From CAYWNA01 sp964459305 (GTDB lineage Bacteria > Planctomycetota > Planctomycetia > Pirellulales > Pirellulaceae): a stretch of DNA of 26,502 bases. A program made the translations under genes and the position numbers. Of the stretch, positions 1 to 7,111 are shown piece after piece. Below the pieces are notes generated by a model. That model had not been told where the DNA came from, made no database searches, and worked only from the letters and a program-made list of their open reading frames with translations. The DNA lies in NCBI GenBank assembly GCA_964459305.1, contig CAYWNA010000183.1:1-26502 (forward strand), given 5' to 3'. The stretch's first letter is position 1. Each line of letters starts with the position of its first letter.

Positions 1-1
1 G

Positions 2-145
2 CGCCAGGCTCGCCTGGACGAAGTTGCGGACAACATCAAAGAGAAGTTCGGCTCGACGTCCTTGCAGCGTGCCTTGGGGTTACTGCACGACATTGAGCCG
101 AAGTCTGGGGCGGATAACCCCAATCAAGACCAGTATGGCGAGTGA
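2..145 (+). CDS. Y-family DNA polymerase, C-terminal end (partial)
   Basis: Reading from base 2 gives 47 codons ending in TGA at 143-145; the 5' part is cut off by the window edge. The peptide ADNIKEKFGSTSLQRA resembles the last little-finger segment of DinB/ImuB-like Y-family translesion polymerases, where a helix of the type 'I(K/R)xKFG...(L/I)xRA' is followed by a variable tail. If so, the full protein would copy damaged DNA. Such polymerases occur both on chromosomes and on integrative elements, so this one may belong to the element. The call rests on about 20 residues and is moderate. Confidence 0.55.
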   Translation, partial: RQARLDEVADNIKEKFGSTSLQRALGLLHDIEPKSGADNPNQDQYGE

Positions 146-163
146 CACGCCCTGGATGGCGTG
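146..163 (+). terminator. Short hairpin directly after the polymerase gene
   Basis: CACGCC-CTGGAT-GGCGTG is a perfect 6-bp stem that starts right after the stop codon. There is no U-tract, so it is at best a weak or Rho-assisted terminator. The next 80 bases, up to 245, show nothing else. Confidence 0.35.
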
Positions 164-244
164 ACTAGTCCAATCGCAATGACACCCGATCCACTGCGGA
201 GACACGCCGCCAGACGATTGGCAAGCTAAGGAATCTTCCGGACT

Positions 245-823
245 CTACTCTTTCCAGAACGGCGACGGTTGTCGCAGAACCAACACAGCCATGCAAACGA
301 TCTGGCTAAACTTGATGTCGGGAAGGTTTGGGTCATGATCGTCGAATGTCTCGTGGCGTGGCTTCCCGGACTCGGGCACGACCAACCTCTGCGTTGTGAC
401 GGTAGGGTCCCGCCCTGGTTGGTGGCGGATGACATACTGGCGAATAAACTCCTCCGGCTTCCGTTCAAGATCGAAGGTCTCCGCTTCGATACAAGCTGCC
501 CCAGTGTCTCGGTCAGCGGGGTGGCAATCGACGAGCGCTAGTTTCAAGATTCCCTTCTTGAATCGCACCCCACAGAGTTGCCGCACGAAGTTGCCTGGCT
601 TGGGGAACGCCGTCCGGTCCGTCTCCATCAAGATCATGTCGCCAGCGACAACACCCTGTTCAAGCGATTTTGTGATCGGTTCGTCACCCTGAACACGGAG
701 CCAGTACCGGGATGGCCGGTAGTGGCGGGTCGCGAGCGACTGCCAATCTCCGGTGGCAGCTTCCTCGGCATCAGCCGGGGACGCGAGACGGTCACCGCAA
801 GAATGGAGATCGTTTATGTACAT
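245..823 (-). CDS. Hypothetical protein, possible S24/LexA-like beta domain
   Basis: I do not recognise the family. The 192-aa product has normal globular composition, unlike the overlapping plus-strand frames. Residues around 39-65 read YWLRVQGDEPITKSLEQG followed by VVAGDMILME. This recalls the start of an S24/LexA-type domain (hydrophobic-V-x-GD-x-M ... G-D-hydrophobic), but the catalytic Ser of the GDSM motif is absent, so a protease role is not supported. No N-terminal HTH is visible. The ATG at 823-821 lies in the palindrome ATGTACAT, which also holds the start codon of the divergent gene at 816, so the two genes overlap head to head by 8 bp. There is no Shine-Dalgarno sequence for this start, and another ATG in frame at 832 is possible. 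A diverged element-borne regulator is conceivable but unproven. Confidence 0.5.
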   Translation of the reverse strand: MYINDLHSCGDRLASPADAEEAATGDWQSLATRHYRPSRYWLRVQGDEPITKSLEQGVVAGDMILMETDRTAFPKPGNFVRQLCGVRFKKGILKLALVDCHPADRDTGAACIEAETFDLERKPEEFIRQYVIRHQPGRDPTVTTQRLVVPESGKPRHETFDDHDPNLPDIKFSQIVCMAVLVLRQPSPFWKE

Positions 824-1202
824 CGAGACCATACTTGAATGTCGCGTGCTCGATAGCGGCAAGATCCTTAATGTCGCGCACAAGCTTGGCACGGAATGTG
901 AGGCCGTTCTGCAAGACGGCAACGGACGGATCTTTTTCCCGACCGACGTCGGCGAGATCGTGGTCGTAGGTATGAAGGAGGCGCTAGACCAGACTCAGTT
1001 CTGGCGTACGGCTTCCGGGATTGGTGTTGAGTATGTCGAGAAGAGAGGGCAGGACGCGCTGACATACGAGGAGTGGCTTAATCCGTTCATGGCTACGGAA
1101 GCACTTAGGCACTCCGGATACTCAGTCGTGATGCCCTTTGACGAACAGGGGATCGTTGTGAAGGCGCGTATTTCCGGTCCAGGAGAGCATTGTATGAACT
1201 GA
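816..1202 (+). CDS. Hypothetical protein A, shares its N-terminal module with the next gene
   Basis: This is a 128-aa protein of unknown family. ATG 816 is preceded by ATGGAG (803-808). The first ~50 residues (MYIETILECRVLDSGKILN..., with FFPTDVGEIVVV near 40-51) align with the first ~50 residues of the next gene: M-[YH]-I-x3-L-x-CR, then a V-L-D/S segment, then P-x-[DE]-VGEI. The leaders are also alike, with the bases CACCGCAA shortly before ATGGAG in both. The remainder (FWRTASGIGVEYVEK..., ALTYEEWLNPFMATEALRHSG) resembles nothing I know. No signal peptide or membrane segment is seen. It is probably co-expressed with gene B as accessory cargo of the element. Confidence 0.7.
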   Translation: MYIETILECRVLDSGKILNVAHKLGTECEAVLQDGNGRIFFPTDVGEIVVVGMKEALDQTQFWRTASGIGVEYVEKRGQDALTYEEWLNPFMATEALRHSGYSVVMPFDEQGIVVKARISGPGEHCMN

Positions 1203-1356
1203 TGTTCGGATATGGCCCTCAAGCGGGTCATCAGGTGACTGCTGGCCTTGAACGCCAGCACAAAGCCGTCTGTCTCGCCGCCATTCGGTCGCGAGGCGGA
1301 TGGCTGGAAAAGGGTCCGGTGAGCGAAGTGCTCACCGCAAACAAATGGAGGTGATA
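1203..1356 (+). promoter_or_regulatory. Leader between genes A and B with two hairpins
   Basis: Two perfect stems are visible: TGCTGGC/GCCAGCA at 1240-1260 (7 bp, 7-nt loop) and CGGTGAGC/GCTCACCG at 1317-1337 (8 bp, 5-nt loop). The second lies immediately before the ribosome-binding site TGGAGGTGA of gene B. A stem this close to the start could modulate translation of gene B; that is an inference from position only. No U-tract follows either stem. Confidence 0.4.
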
Positions 1357-2103
1357 ATGCATATCGCCAGTTATTTGCAGTGTCGTGAAATCAAGACGAA
1401 CCGAGTGCTTGATTTCGTGTACGAGGAAGAGCCGTCCTTCAAGGTGTCTTTGATGGATTCTGAGGGACAGGTACGCCAGCCTGGAGAGGTTGGAGAAATC
1501 GAGATCATCGACGCGCCGCGGGACAGACAACCGACCTCCCGCAGAGACGTCGTGATCACGCTAAGGCCAATATGGATGCCGGACATGCTTGCTGCGTATC
1601 GCCGGGTTGTGGCCTTGGTACTTCGCGACAAGGGGTTCACTGTCGTGGCGAGGGGCATGACAGACGAGGACGTTCCAGATCACGAATGGGCAAGCAAGGA
1701 GGAAGCCCTGGTTGCACCACGTTACTTCATGGGCACGTGGGACGGCCGCGAATGGGCTGCTTCGCACGCCTGTGTTCAAGACGTGATTGCCCTGGCCCTT
1801 AAACGTGGTACGGCGGGCAGATTTTGGAGCGACTTTTTCGTGGCGGATGAAGACGAGTCGATTCATCCAAGCCAGCGGCTGGCGATGTACCTGCTGGGTG
1901 CTTGGGAAATGGTCGACGAGGCCGGTGAACTACCCGACTGGGACAAGTCCTCGGTTCTAGCCGACGCAGACGAGTTTTGGAACGGACGCGGGCGAGACGC
2001 AGCTTACGTGCGGGGATTCGCGGACGGAGTACTCTCTCTTCGCGATGAGGATGGTTTCGGAGTTGTCGAGCGTAGCACGGAGGAGATGTCGGATTGCGTT
2101 TAG
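1357..2103 (+). CDS. Hypothetical protein B, N-terminal module shared with gene A
   Basis: This is a 248-aa protein of unknown family. ATG 1357 is chosen because TGGAGGTGA lies at 1346-1354 and because homology to gene A begins at this Met; an upstream in-frame ATG at 1300 lacks both. Residues 1-50 match the gene A module (MHIASYLQCRE, then QPGEVGEIEII). The central part (ITLRPIWMPDMLAAYRRVVALVLRDKG) has an amphipathic helix. The C-terminal half is acidic and helical (RLAMYLLGAWEMVDEAGELPDW, FWNGRGRDAAYVRGFADG). No catalytic motif, signal peptide or membrane segment is seen. The shared module may bind a common partner in both proteins; that is speculation. Confidence 0.7.
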   Translation: MHIASYLQCREIKTNRVLDFVYEEEPSFKVSLMDSEGQVRQPGEVGEIEIIDAPRDRQPTSRRDVVITLRPIWMPDMLAAYRRVVALVLRDKGFTVVARGMTDEDVPDHEWASKEEALVAPRYFMGTWDGREWAASHACVQDVIALALKRGTAGRFWSDFFVADEDESIHPSQRLAMYLLGAWEMVDEAGELPDWDKSSVLADADEFWNGRGRDAAYVRGFADGVLSLRDEDGFGVVERSTEEMSDCV

Positions 2104-2402
2104 CTTCCAGAGTAGCGGCGGCATGTCCACCTACATGGACGTGCTCGCCGACCGAAACTTGCGGAGCAACGGTCGCGACGATGCGATCGGGCAGCCACCT
2201 TGTACAACACGACGTGTGCTGCCGGGGAGCGGGGAGCCGTCGATGCCACGTGCGCATCGGGGGCTACCCCGCGATATACAGGACCCGGTGGGAAGCCCGC
2301 CAGGTCCGCGGCAGAACCCTAGGGTGCTGCCGGCACCCTCTCGTCCAGCTATTGTGCTGGGCGTGTAGGGTGTGTCACGTGTACATAGAGAGATTACCGA
2401 GA
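2104..2402 (+). ncRNA. Hairpin-rich, GC-rich non-coding stretch; candidate structured RNA or long 5' leader
   Basis: A 299-base stretch without a convincing gene. The in-frame upstream extension of the next ORF translates to Cys/Trp/Arg-rich junk, so I treat it as untranslated. Stems seen: CATGTCCA/TGGACGTG (2122-2143, one G-U); CGATGC/GCATCG (2241-2259); a 12-bp stem with a 3-nt loop at 2281-2307 (one mismatch, one G-U); and two mutually exclusive stems at the 3' side, GGCAG/CTGCC around an ACC/GGT inner stem (2310-2331) versus AGGGTGC/GCACCCT (2321-2339). It runs up to the start of the ATPase gene. It resembles no RNA family I can name with confidence. Confidence 0.45.
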
Positions 2403-3944
2403 ATGAAGAGTAGTGAACAGACTGAAGTTCAGTCGCCCAATAGGGAGACCGTGGGTACGTTCATTTGGCGGGCCGATGTCCCGCCACGTGAGAACTGTGA
2501 AGCGCTGGCTAAGTTGCTGGCCATGTCGCCGGACCTGTACCGACCGATCGGTAAGGAAGGACTTCTGGTGCTGACGCGGACACTGGAAGTTGAGGAAATC
2601 ACAACGCCCAAGCAGTTCTGGCCAGTGGCATTGGACCGCGTCAACGTCGTGGTTGTGAACGCCAAAGGAGACCCGACCGGGAACTGCATCCCGTCGCAAC
2701 ACCAGGAGGCGATACTCCATTCGGAGTTATCGCTGAAACACTTCCTGCCCGTCGACGACATCGTTTGCCGACCAATCTACCTGGCAGACTTTCAACTGGT
2801 CGAACGCGGCTACAACCAAAGCGATGATGGCCGCAACTACTTGTACATCGGCCCGGAACCAAAGGTCTCGCGTGATACGACGTTTATTTCACCATTCCTT
2901 GATGCAATGGACTTCGCAACAGAAGCTGACCGCACTAACGCTGTCGCAGCAGCATTGACCGTCGTACTCAGGAACCACTGGCTGGGCGCTAAGCCTATCA
3001 TCCTGGTGACCGCGACAAAAAGTCACGGCGGCAAAGACACCGTCGTTTCCTTCGCTACCGGCGTTGAGAAGTCCGTGGCTATAAGCTACCAGTCGAAGGA
3101 CTGGGCGCTAGAGCGGAGTTTCGTGGGGGCTGTCAAATGGACGGACGAAGTAGGGGTGGTCGTCGTCGAGAACGCGCGAATAAGTGCACGTCATGATCAG
3201 ATCGCCTCAGCATTTCTCGAACGGTTCGCAACCGACCCGAGGCCGTTTCTGTTTTCGACCGGTACAGGCAAGGCGACTCGACGAGACAACGACATCGTCA
3301 TCGCAATCTCGACGAACTACGGCTTGGTAAGCGAAGACTTGATGAACCGAGCGTTGCCGATTCACCTCCAGCCGGTTGGCAACGTCTTTGACCGCACGTC
3401 GCCGATCGGCAACCCGAGATTCGAGTATTTGCCCGAGCACCGCGAAGATATAGCAGCGGAACTTCGGGGCATGATCGAACGCTGGAGGGAGGAAGGTATG
3501 CCACTTGACGGCAACGCTAAGCACTCGGCAAGCGTCTGGGCCAAGACGATCGGCGGGATCTTGGAGGTCAATGGTTTTGGGGCTTTCCTGGGCAACTACG
3601 GCACGCGGAGAACCATGGATGACCCGGTGCGAGACGGGCTCGGAATCCTTGGAGCGGCCCGGCCGGACCAGTGGCTTCGCCCAGGAGAGTGGGCCACTGT
3701 CGCAAGTCAACTTGGTGTCGCCAAGAAGATCCTTCCGCCCGGAGATCAGGACTCGCACGCAGCCAAGGAGCGAGGGATTGGCAAGGTAATGAGCGCACAT
3801 CAGGACGAGACGTTCATGCTCGAAACCGAGGGCGAGCGGTTCAAGCTCCACTTGGCTAAGTCTCGGAAGCGTCTGGATGGCGAACCTGCAAAGGTCCGCT
3901 ATCGCTTCACCGTATTGGAGCGAGAGCCATTACCGGAGGATTAG
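2403..3944 (+). CDS. Primase/helicase-like ATPase of a mobile element (replication-type)
   Basis: This is a 513-aa protein. ATG 2403 is chosen because the frame upstream is non-coding in character. It has only a weak GAGAG site, and a GTG at 2382 is an alternative. Residues ~198-213 (ILVTATKSHGGKDTVV) look like a degenerate Walker A with G-G-K-D-T, and ~230-270 hold an acidic stretch (WTDEVGVVVVENARI) in the position of Walker B. ISTNYGLVSEDLMNRALPI (~303-321) is typical of the sensor-1 / arginine-finger region of phage and plasmid primase-helicases, where released ATPases 'see' non-active genes. The C-terminal part (WLRPGEWATVASQLGVAKK) may be a winged helix. I infer a role in replication of the element. 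A classical primase active site is not visible in the N-terminal part. Confidence 0.6.
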   Translation: MKSSEQTEVQSPNRETVGTFIWRADVPPRENCEALAKLLAMSPDLYRPIGKEGLLVLTRTLEVEEITTPKQFWPVALDRVNVVVVNAKGDPTGNCIPSQHQEAILHSELSLKHFLPVDDIVCRPIYLADFQLVERGYNQSDDGRNYLYIGPEPKVSRDTTFISPFLDAMDFATEADRTNAVAAALTVVLRNHWLGAKPIILVTATKSHGGKDTVVSFATGVEKSVAISYQSKDWALERSFVGAVKWTDEVGVVVVENARISARHDQIASAFLERFATDPRPFLFSTGTGKATRRDNDIVIAISTNYGLVSEDLMNRALPIHLQPVGNVFDRTSPIGNPRFEYLPEHREDIAAELRGMIERWREEGMPLDGNAKHSASVWAKTIGGILEVNGFGAFLGNYGTRRTMDDPVRDGLGILGAARPDQWLRPGEWATVASQLGVAKKILPPGDQDSHAAKERGIGKVMSAHQDETFMLETEGERFKLHLAKSRKRLDGEPAKVRYRFTVLEREPLPED

Positions 3945-3952
3945 GGACGTAC

Positions 3953-3992
3953 ACCGTGTTAGGGCGCGCACCATGCGCGCCCTACACACGGT
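3953..3992 (+). terminator. Strong hairpin after the ATPase gene
   Basis: The arms ACCGTGTTAGGGCGCGCA and TGCGCGCCCTACACACGGT pair almost fully, with a 3-nt CCA loop and a single bulged or mismatched position. No run of T follows. It lies 9 bp after the stop codon and may end or stabilise the upstream transcript. Confidence 0.5.
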
Positions 3993-4007
3993 ACTGACGG
4001 TGCGATG

Positions 4008-4030
4008 CACTAGGTCCCGAGGACCTAGTG
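4008..4030 (+). repeat. Perfect 10-bp hairpin next to the previous one
   Basis: CACTAGGTCC-CGA-GGACCTAGTG is a perfect inverted repeat that starts 16 bp after the previous hairpin ends. It could be the second half of a tandem terminator or a protein-binding site. Nothing else is visible between here and the next ribosome-binding site near 4116. Confidence 0.5.
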
Positions 4031-4126
4031 TAAGCATCAAGCCATCCTCCGCAGCTCCACGTGCTCGCGATCCTGGATGGCAAAGAGACGTTGACCGAAT
4101 GGTCATCGTAGACGTGAGGAGAAACG

Positions 4127-4996
4127 ATGTCAGACAAGACAACACGAAGCATTGCCCATAGTCATGCGAGTCCGAGCAAACCGACTGGGAACGGCGCATG
4201 GGGGGACAAGGAAGTGAACATCATACTGGGTTGCCCCAACCGCTGTAGGTACTGTTACGCGAAGGCCGCGGCCAAGTGCCGTGGCAGGATTCGCGACTTC
4301 GACGAGTGGGGCACGACACATTTCCGACTCGGTAAGACGCGGATCGACAAAGGCTGGAGGAACTACGGGGCAGTGCGATTCCCGACCACCCACGACATCA
4401 CCCCTGATTTCCTTGAGGAGTGCATCACGGTGGTCCGCAATCTTCTGGCCGGTGGCAACCGCGTGATCGTGTGCAGCAAGCCACGGCTCGATTGTATCAA
4501 GCGGTTGTGCCGAGAGTTCGCAGACAACCGACAGAGTGTTGAGTTCCGATTCACCATTGGGGCGATGGACGACGATATTCTGCGCTACTGGGAGCCGGGG
4601 GCTCCGGGCTTTCGGGAGCGTTTCGACAGCCTGAAGCATGCCTATCGGCTGGGCTTCGATACCAGCGTAAATGTCGAGCCGATGCTCGATGCTGCCAGCG
4701 TGTCGAAGCTGTTCCGAAGACTTGCTCGCTACGTCAACGTCTTCATAAACATCGGAATCATGGAGAACATCCGGCGAAATGTTCAACCACGAACGACAAA
4801 GGAGGAAGCCGACGTTCGTTGGATTGAGGAGAATCAGGCCGACGACAGAATCCGAGCGATTTACGAGGAGTTGAAGGGCGAAGCGTTGGTACGATGGTCT
4901 CCCGAGACCAGGAAGATTCTGGGACTCAGGAAGGCCACGTCTTGCGGAGGACTTGGCGCGAACATAGCCAGGTCCGCGGCAAAGCCGTCGCGGTGA
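4127..4996 (+). CDS. Radical SAM protein of unknown substrate
   Basis: This is a 289-aa protein whose start has the site GAGGAG at 4116-4121. The motif GCPNRCRYCYAK gives C36-x3-C40-x2-C43, the signature that binds the [4Fe-4S] cluster and S-adenosylmethionine in radical SAM enzymes. The rest fits a partial TIM barrel, with alternating strand-like segments (NRVIVCSKPRLDCIKRL, VEFRFTIGAMDDDILRYW, FDTSVNVEPMLDA, VNVFINIGIM). The YCYAK context and small size recall the SplB/Rv2578c-like and phage Gp37/Gp68-like groups, but I cannot place it in one. It sits between a replication ATPase and an excisionase, so it is cargo or a nucleic-acid-modifying function of the element (inference). Confidence 0.8.
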   Translation: MSDKTTRSIAHSHASPSKPTGNGAWGDKEVNIILGCPNRCRYCYAKAAAKCRGRIRDFDEWGTTHFRLGKTRIDKGWRNYGAVRFPTTHDITPDFLEECITVVRNLLAGGNRVIVCSKPRLDCIKRLCREFADNRQSVEFRFTIGAMDDDILRYWEPGAPGFRERFDSLKHAYRLGFDTSVNVEPMLDAASVSKLFRRLARYVNVFINIGIMENIRRNVQPRTTKEEADVRWIEENQADDRIRAIYEELKGEALVRWSPETRKILGLRKATSCGGLGANIARSAAKPSR

Positions 4997-5073
4997 TGCA
5001 CCGTGACGTTCTTGCCGCTGGGAGGATCGGTCACTCCGGTGACGCGATCTGTTGTTCAGTGAACGGTGAAGTA

Positions 5074-5433
5074 ATGGAGAGTTCAAATGACAGCCGTCTG
5101 CCGATGACGGTGAGGGATTTGGATGGCGATGGTGCGTTGGATGGACTGTACGTCCAGACGCTAGTTTTCTTGTTGCAGCGAGTGACTTCCATGGACGAGA
5201 AGATCGCGGAGATTCATGAGGCCACCATGACTCAGCGAGTAGAGAAGGAGTGGTACAACACCACAGAGCTTGCCGAGGCATTGGGTAAGAGCCAGTTCAC
5301 GGTCCAGGAGCGTTGGTGTAACGGAGGTCGCATTGAATGCGAGAAAGACGAGGAATCCGGCAAGTGGCGGATTCCGGGCGACGAGTATCGAAGGCTCGTG
5401 GGGGGCGGAGAACTAAAGCCGAAACGGCGTTGA
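5074..5433 (+). CDS. Excisionase-like HTH (helix-turn-helix) protein
   Basis: This is a 119-aa protein. Residues ~57-105 (WYNTTELAEALGKSQFTVQE, then RWCNGGRIECEKD and KWRIPGDEYRRL) match the helix-turn-helix of the MerR/excisionase class: a W/Y-x-[ST]xxEA[AL] helix, a recognition helix, the RW motif, then a beta wing ending in an R-I-P-x-x-E/D-hydrophobic segment. A likely role is recombination directionality factor for the adjacent integrase, or element regulation. The start is uncertain: ATG 5074 is listed, but ATG 5104 in frame also fits. Notably ATGGAG at 5074-5079 lies 7 bp before ATG 5087, which opens a 6-codon frame whose TGA overlaps ATG 5104 as ATGA, so coupling is possible. A strong terminator follows. 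Confidence 0.7.
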   Translation: MESSNDSRLPMTVRDLDGDGALDGLYVQTLVFLLQRVTSMDEKIAEIHEATMTQRVEKEWYNTTELAEALGKSQFTVQERWCNGGRIECEKDEESGKWRIPGDEYRRLVGGGELKPKRR

Positions 5434-5461
5434 TACACCCCAACGGTGCTTGAGCTTCTGG

Positions 5462-5502
5462 GCAGGGCGGATTGACACATTGGCAATCCGTCCTGCTTTT
5501 TT
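5462..5502 (+). terminator. Rho-independent terminator after the excisionase-like gene
   Basis: The stem GCAGGGCGGATTG / CAATCCGTCCTGC has 13 pairs including one G-U, a 9-nt loop, and six T (5497-5502). It lies 28 bp after the stop codon and 22 bp before the 3' end of the convergent integrase gene, so it separates the two transcripts. Confidence 0.9.
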
Positions 5503-5524
5503 GCATGTACGGGGCGCAGTTGTC

Positions 5525-6799
5525 TCAGATCGGAAACTTCGTCATCCACTTCTGTTCGTCCTGTGGGAACAGATGCTGGTACAAACGCATCATCTCGTCC
5601 GTGGTGTGGCCCATCCATTTGGCGATGACATTCATTGGGATTCCCGCCCGAGTGCAGATCGCACCGAAGCTGTGACGCAAGACATGAAACCCTCGGACCA
5701 CTTCCCATTTACTGCCGGCGAGAGTCTGTCTGAAATGGTACTGCGCTTCGTCTTTCGTGAGCATCCCAAACTGGACTCTCGCCTTTCTCCGTGGCATCGC
5801 CAGAGAGGCGGCAATCGTGTATTGACCACCAGGGTGTTGTGTTAGCCAAGATTCCGTGATCTGCTTCAGTGCGGGTCGCAATGGCACATCGCGGGTTGTT
5901 GATGCACGGTCCTTTCTACGTTTCCGTTCTCGAACTACCACGAAGTCATCATCAAGTTTGAAGTCATCAATCATGGAACGGCACATCTCACTCCGGCGCA
6001 TACCCGTATAGCCGACGAGCGCGAACATCGGGTAGATGAATGGGTGGGTGGCCGTTTCTTCCACGTACGTCAGAAGCTCTTCAACCTGCGTTTCATCAAG
6101 AAACAGGTATTTCCACAACTCCTTCTGTTGACCATCCGAGAGTCCACCACGAGCAATCCGGCGTTCAATCTCGGACCACGTCATAAACCGCTCGGTTTCT
6201 TCCGGCTTAGGAATCTTGACTGCCCACTTGCGAGGTCGTCCTCGGTCTTTGATGGGGCACGGGCCGTCGACGTAGCCACGCTGGCGAGCCCACTCCCATA
6301 TCTGCATGAAAGTGGTCAGTTCCTTTTTCACCGTCTTGCCGGAGACCTTCGCTCCACTACGATTATCCTCCTTCGTCCTTCGATTGACATAGTTCTGCAT
6401 CCTCTGGAGCGAGAGCAAGGCAAATCTGACATCGGCCCCAAGGATACGCTTTATGTGTTTGATATGTACCCTTTCTCCCACGAGCGTTGTTTCTGCCTTG
6501 TCAACTTGGTCTTCGTAGTAGGCGGCGCAGACGGAGCCCACCGTGAGCGGACCATTGCCGTTGTTGGTCGGCTTTCTTTCGAGCTTGCCATCCGTCATTA
6601 TCCAGATGCCGGGATCAGCCCCTTTGGGAATCTGGATGCGTCCCTGTCTTAACAGCCGAATGGTATCCTCAACCCTTGCTTTGATTGCTTCGGCTTTGCT
6701 GTTCCCGGTCGTTTCGCACGACCGACGATACTGCTGACCTTCCCAACGGAAGGCCAGAATCCACTTGCCAGTACGATCATCTTGGTGCAGACTTGCCAT
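5525..6799 (-). CDS. Tyrosine integrase of the tRNA-Leu element
   Basis: This is a 424-aa site-specific recombinase of the phage integrase family. ATG 6799 is preceded by AGAGG at the right spacing; an in-frame ATG 30 bp further upstream has none. Residues ~1-50 form the AP2-like arm-binding start (SLHQDDRTGKWILAFRWEGQ). The core-binding domain follows (~85-200). The catalytic domain shows R268 in GYTGMRRSE, H372-x-x-R375 in FHVLRHSFG, H398 in KWMGHTTDE and the nucleophile Y407 in MRLYQHL. Basic residues at 291-296 (ERKRRK) are candidates for the catalytic Lys. The full set predicts an active enzyme. Repeats and a partial tRNA-Leu lie just upstream, so it very probably integrates the element at that tRNA. 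Confidence 0.95.
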   Translation of the reverse strand: MASLHQDDRTGKWILAFRWEGQQYRRSCETTGNSKAEAIKARVEDTIRLLRQGRIQIPKGADPGIWIMTDGKLERKPTNNGNGPLTVGSVCAAYYEDQVDKAETTLVGERVHIKHIKRILGADVRFALLSLQRMQNYVNRRTKEDNRSGAKVSGKTVKKELTTFMQIWEWARQRGYVDGPCPIKDRGRPRKWAVKIPKPEETERFMTWSEIERRIARGGLSDGQQKELWKYLFLDETQVEELLTYVEETATHPFIYPMFALVGYTGMRRSEMCRSMIDDFKLDDDFVVVRERKRRKDRASTTRDVPLRPALKQITESWLTQHPGGQYTIAASLAMPRRKARVQFGMLTKDEAQYHFRQTLAGSKWEVVRGFHVLRHSFGAICTRAGIPMNVIAKWMGHTTDEMMRLYQHLFPQDEQKWMTKFPI

Positions 6800-6872
6800 C
6801 TCAATCCTCTGTGGCCAAACGTGCTTCAAGCCTTCCGAAGTCTATGCGGACGCTGGCCATCAGAGAACATTG

Positions 6873-6924
6873 CGGTGTAACAACGGTGTAACACATTTGC
6901 CCATTTCGGTGAGATTGCACCGAA
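6873..6924. repeat. Candidate integrase/excisionase binding sites near the att site
   Basis: Two tandem 11-bp copies differ in one base (CGGTGTAACAA at 6873-6883 and CGGTGTAACAC at 6884-6894). Eleven bases later comes an inverted repeat TTCGGTG-AGATTG-CACCGAA (6905-6924). They lie between the integrase start and the tRNA fragment, where arm-type sites and regulatory operators of tyrosine integrases usually are. The function is inferred from position only. Confidence 0.45.
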
Positions 6925-7046
6925 GTGACATCGGCGTTGCGTAGGACGGCGAGAAGTGCCACAAGGTGTTGATGTGCAGAAGGTTGCAACGTGAACGCAA
7001 TATCAAGGAAGGGGCATTGCCGTTGCAGAGAAAACTGGAAAATCTC

Positions 7047-7101
7047 GATTCAAAATCCAGTGTCCGCAAGGACGTCCCGGTTCGAGTCCGGGCTCTGGTA
7101 C
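7047..7101 (+). other. 3' fragment of tRNA-Leu(CAA), likely attR
   Basis: The sequence begins in the anticodon loop (GATTCAAAATCCAG, with CAA as anticodon). It continues with a long variable arm (GTCCGCAAGGAC), a perfect T-arm (CCCGG-TTCGAGT-CCGGG), the acceptor 3' strand CTCTGGT and discriminator A. The long variable arm and CAA anticodon identify tRNA-Leu. No D-arm and no matching 5' half precede it, so this is not a gene but the repeated 3' end left where an element inserted. Confidence 0.8.
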
Positions 7102-7111
7102 TTCAAGTCAC

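Larger units (their letters stand above)
1..7101. mobile_element. Right-hand part of an integrative element inserted in tRNA-Leu(CAA)
   Basis: The right boundary is a 3' tRNA-Leu(CAA) fragment at 7047-7101. A tyrosine integrase (minus strand), an excisionase-like HTH gene, a replication-type ATPase and orphan genes lie to its left, the usual layout of an element whose integrase abuts an att site. With the tRNA fragment on the plus strand, the element must extend leftwards. I found no second copy of the fragment in positions 1-7000, so the left end with the intact tRNA should lie outside the window. The element type (ICE, IME or phage satellite) cannot be decided because no conjugation or capsid genes are visible. 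Confidence 0.65.

Noticed and set aside
269..541. A small plus-strand gene
   Set aside because: It overlaps the minus-strand gene at 245-823, has no ribosome-binding site and shows no recognisable motif.
2094..2402. An upstream extension of the ATPase gene
   Set aside because: The 103 extra codons are Cys/Trp/Arg-rich without domain character, and the DNA forms many stems.
4130..5281. A 383-aa open frame on the minus strand
   Set aside because: It is the shadow of the radical SAM and HTH genes, which have motifs and ribosome-binding sites; the shadow shows neither.
7021..7101. A complete tRNA gene
   Set aside because: The 3' half folds well as tRNA-Leu(CAA), but there is no D-arm, the acceptor 5' strand is missing and the anticodon stem has a mismatch with what precedes it. 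It is a fragment.
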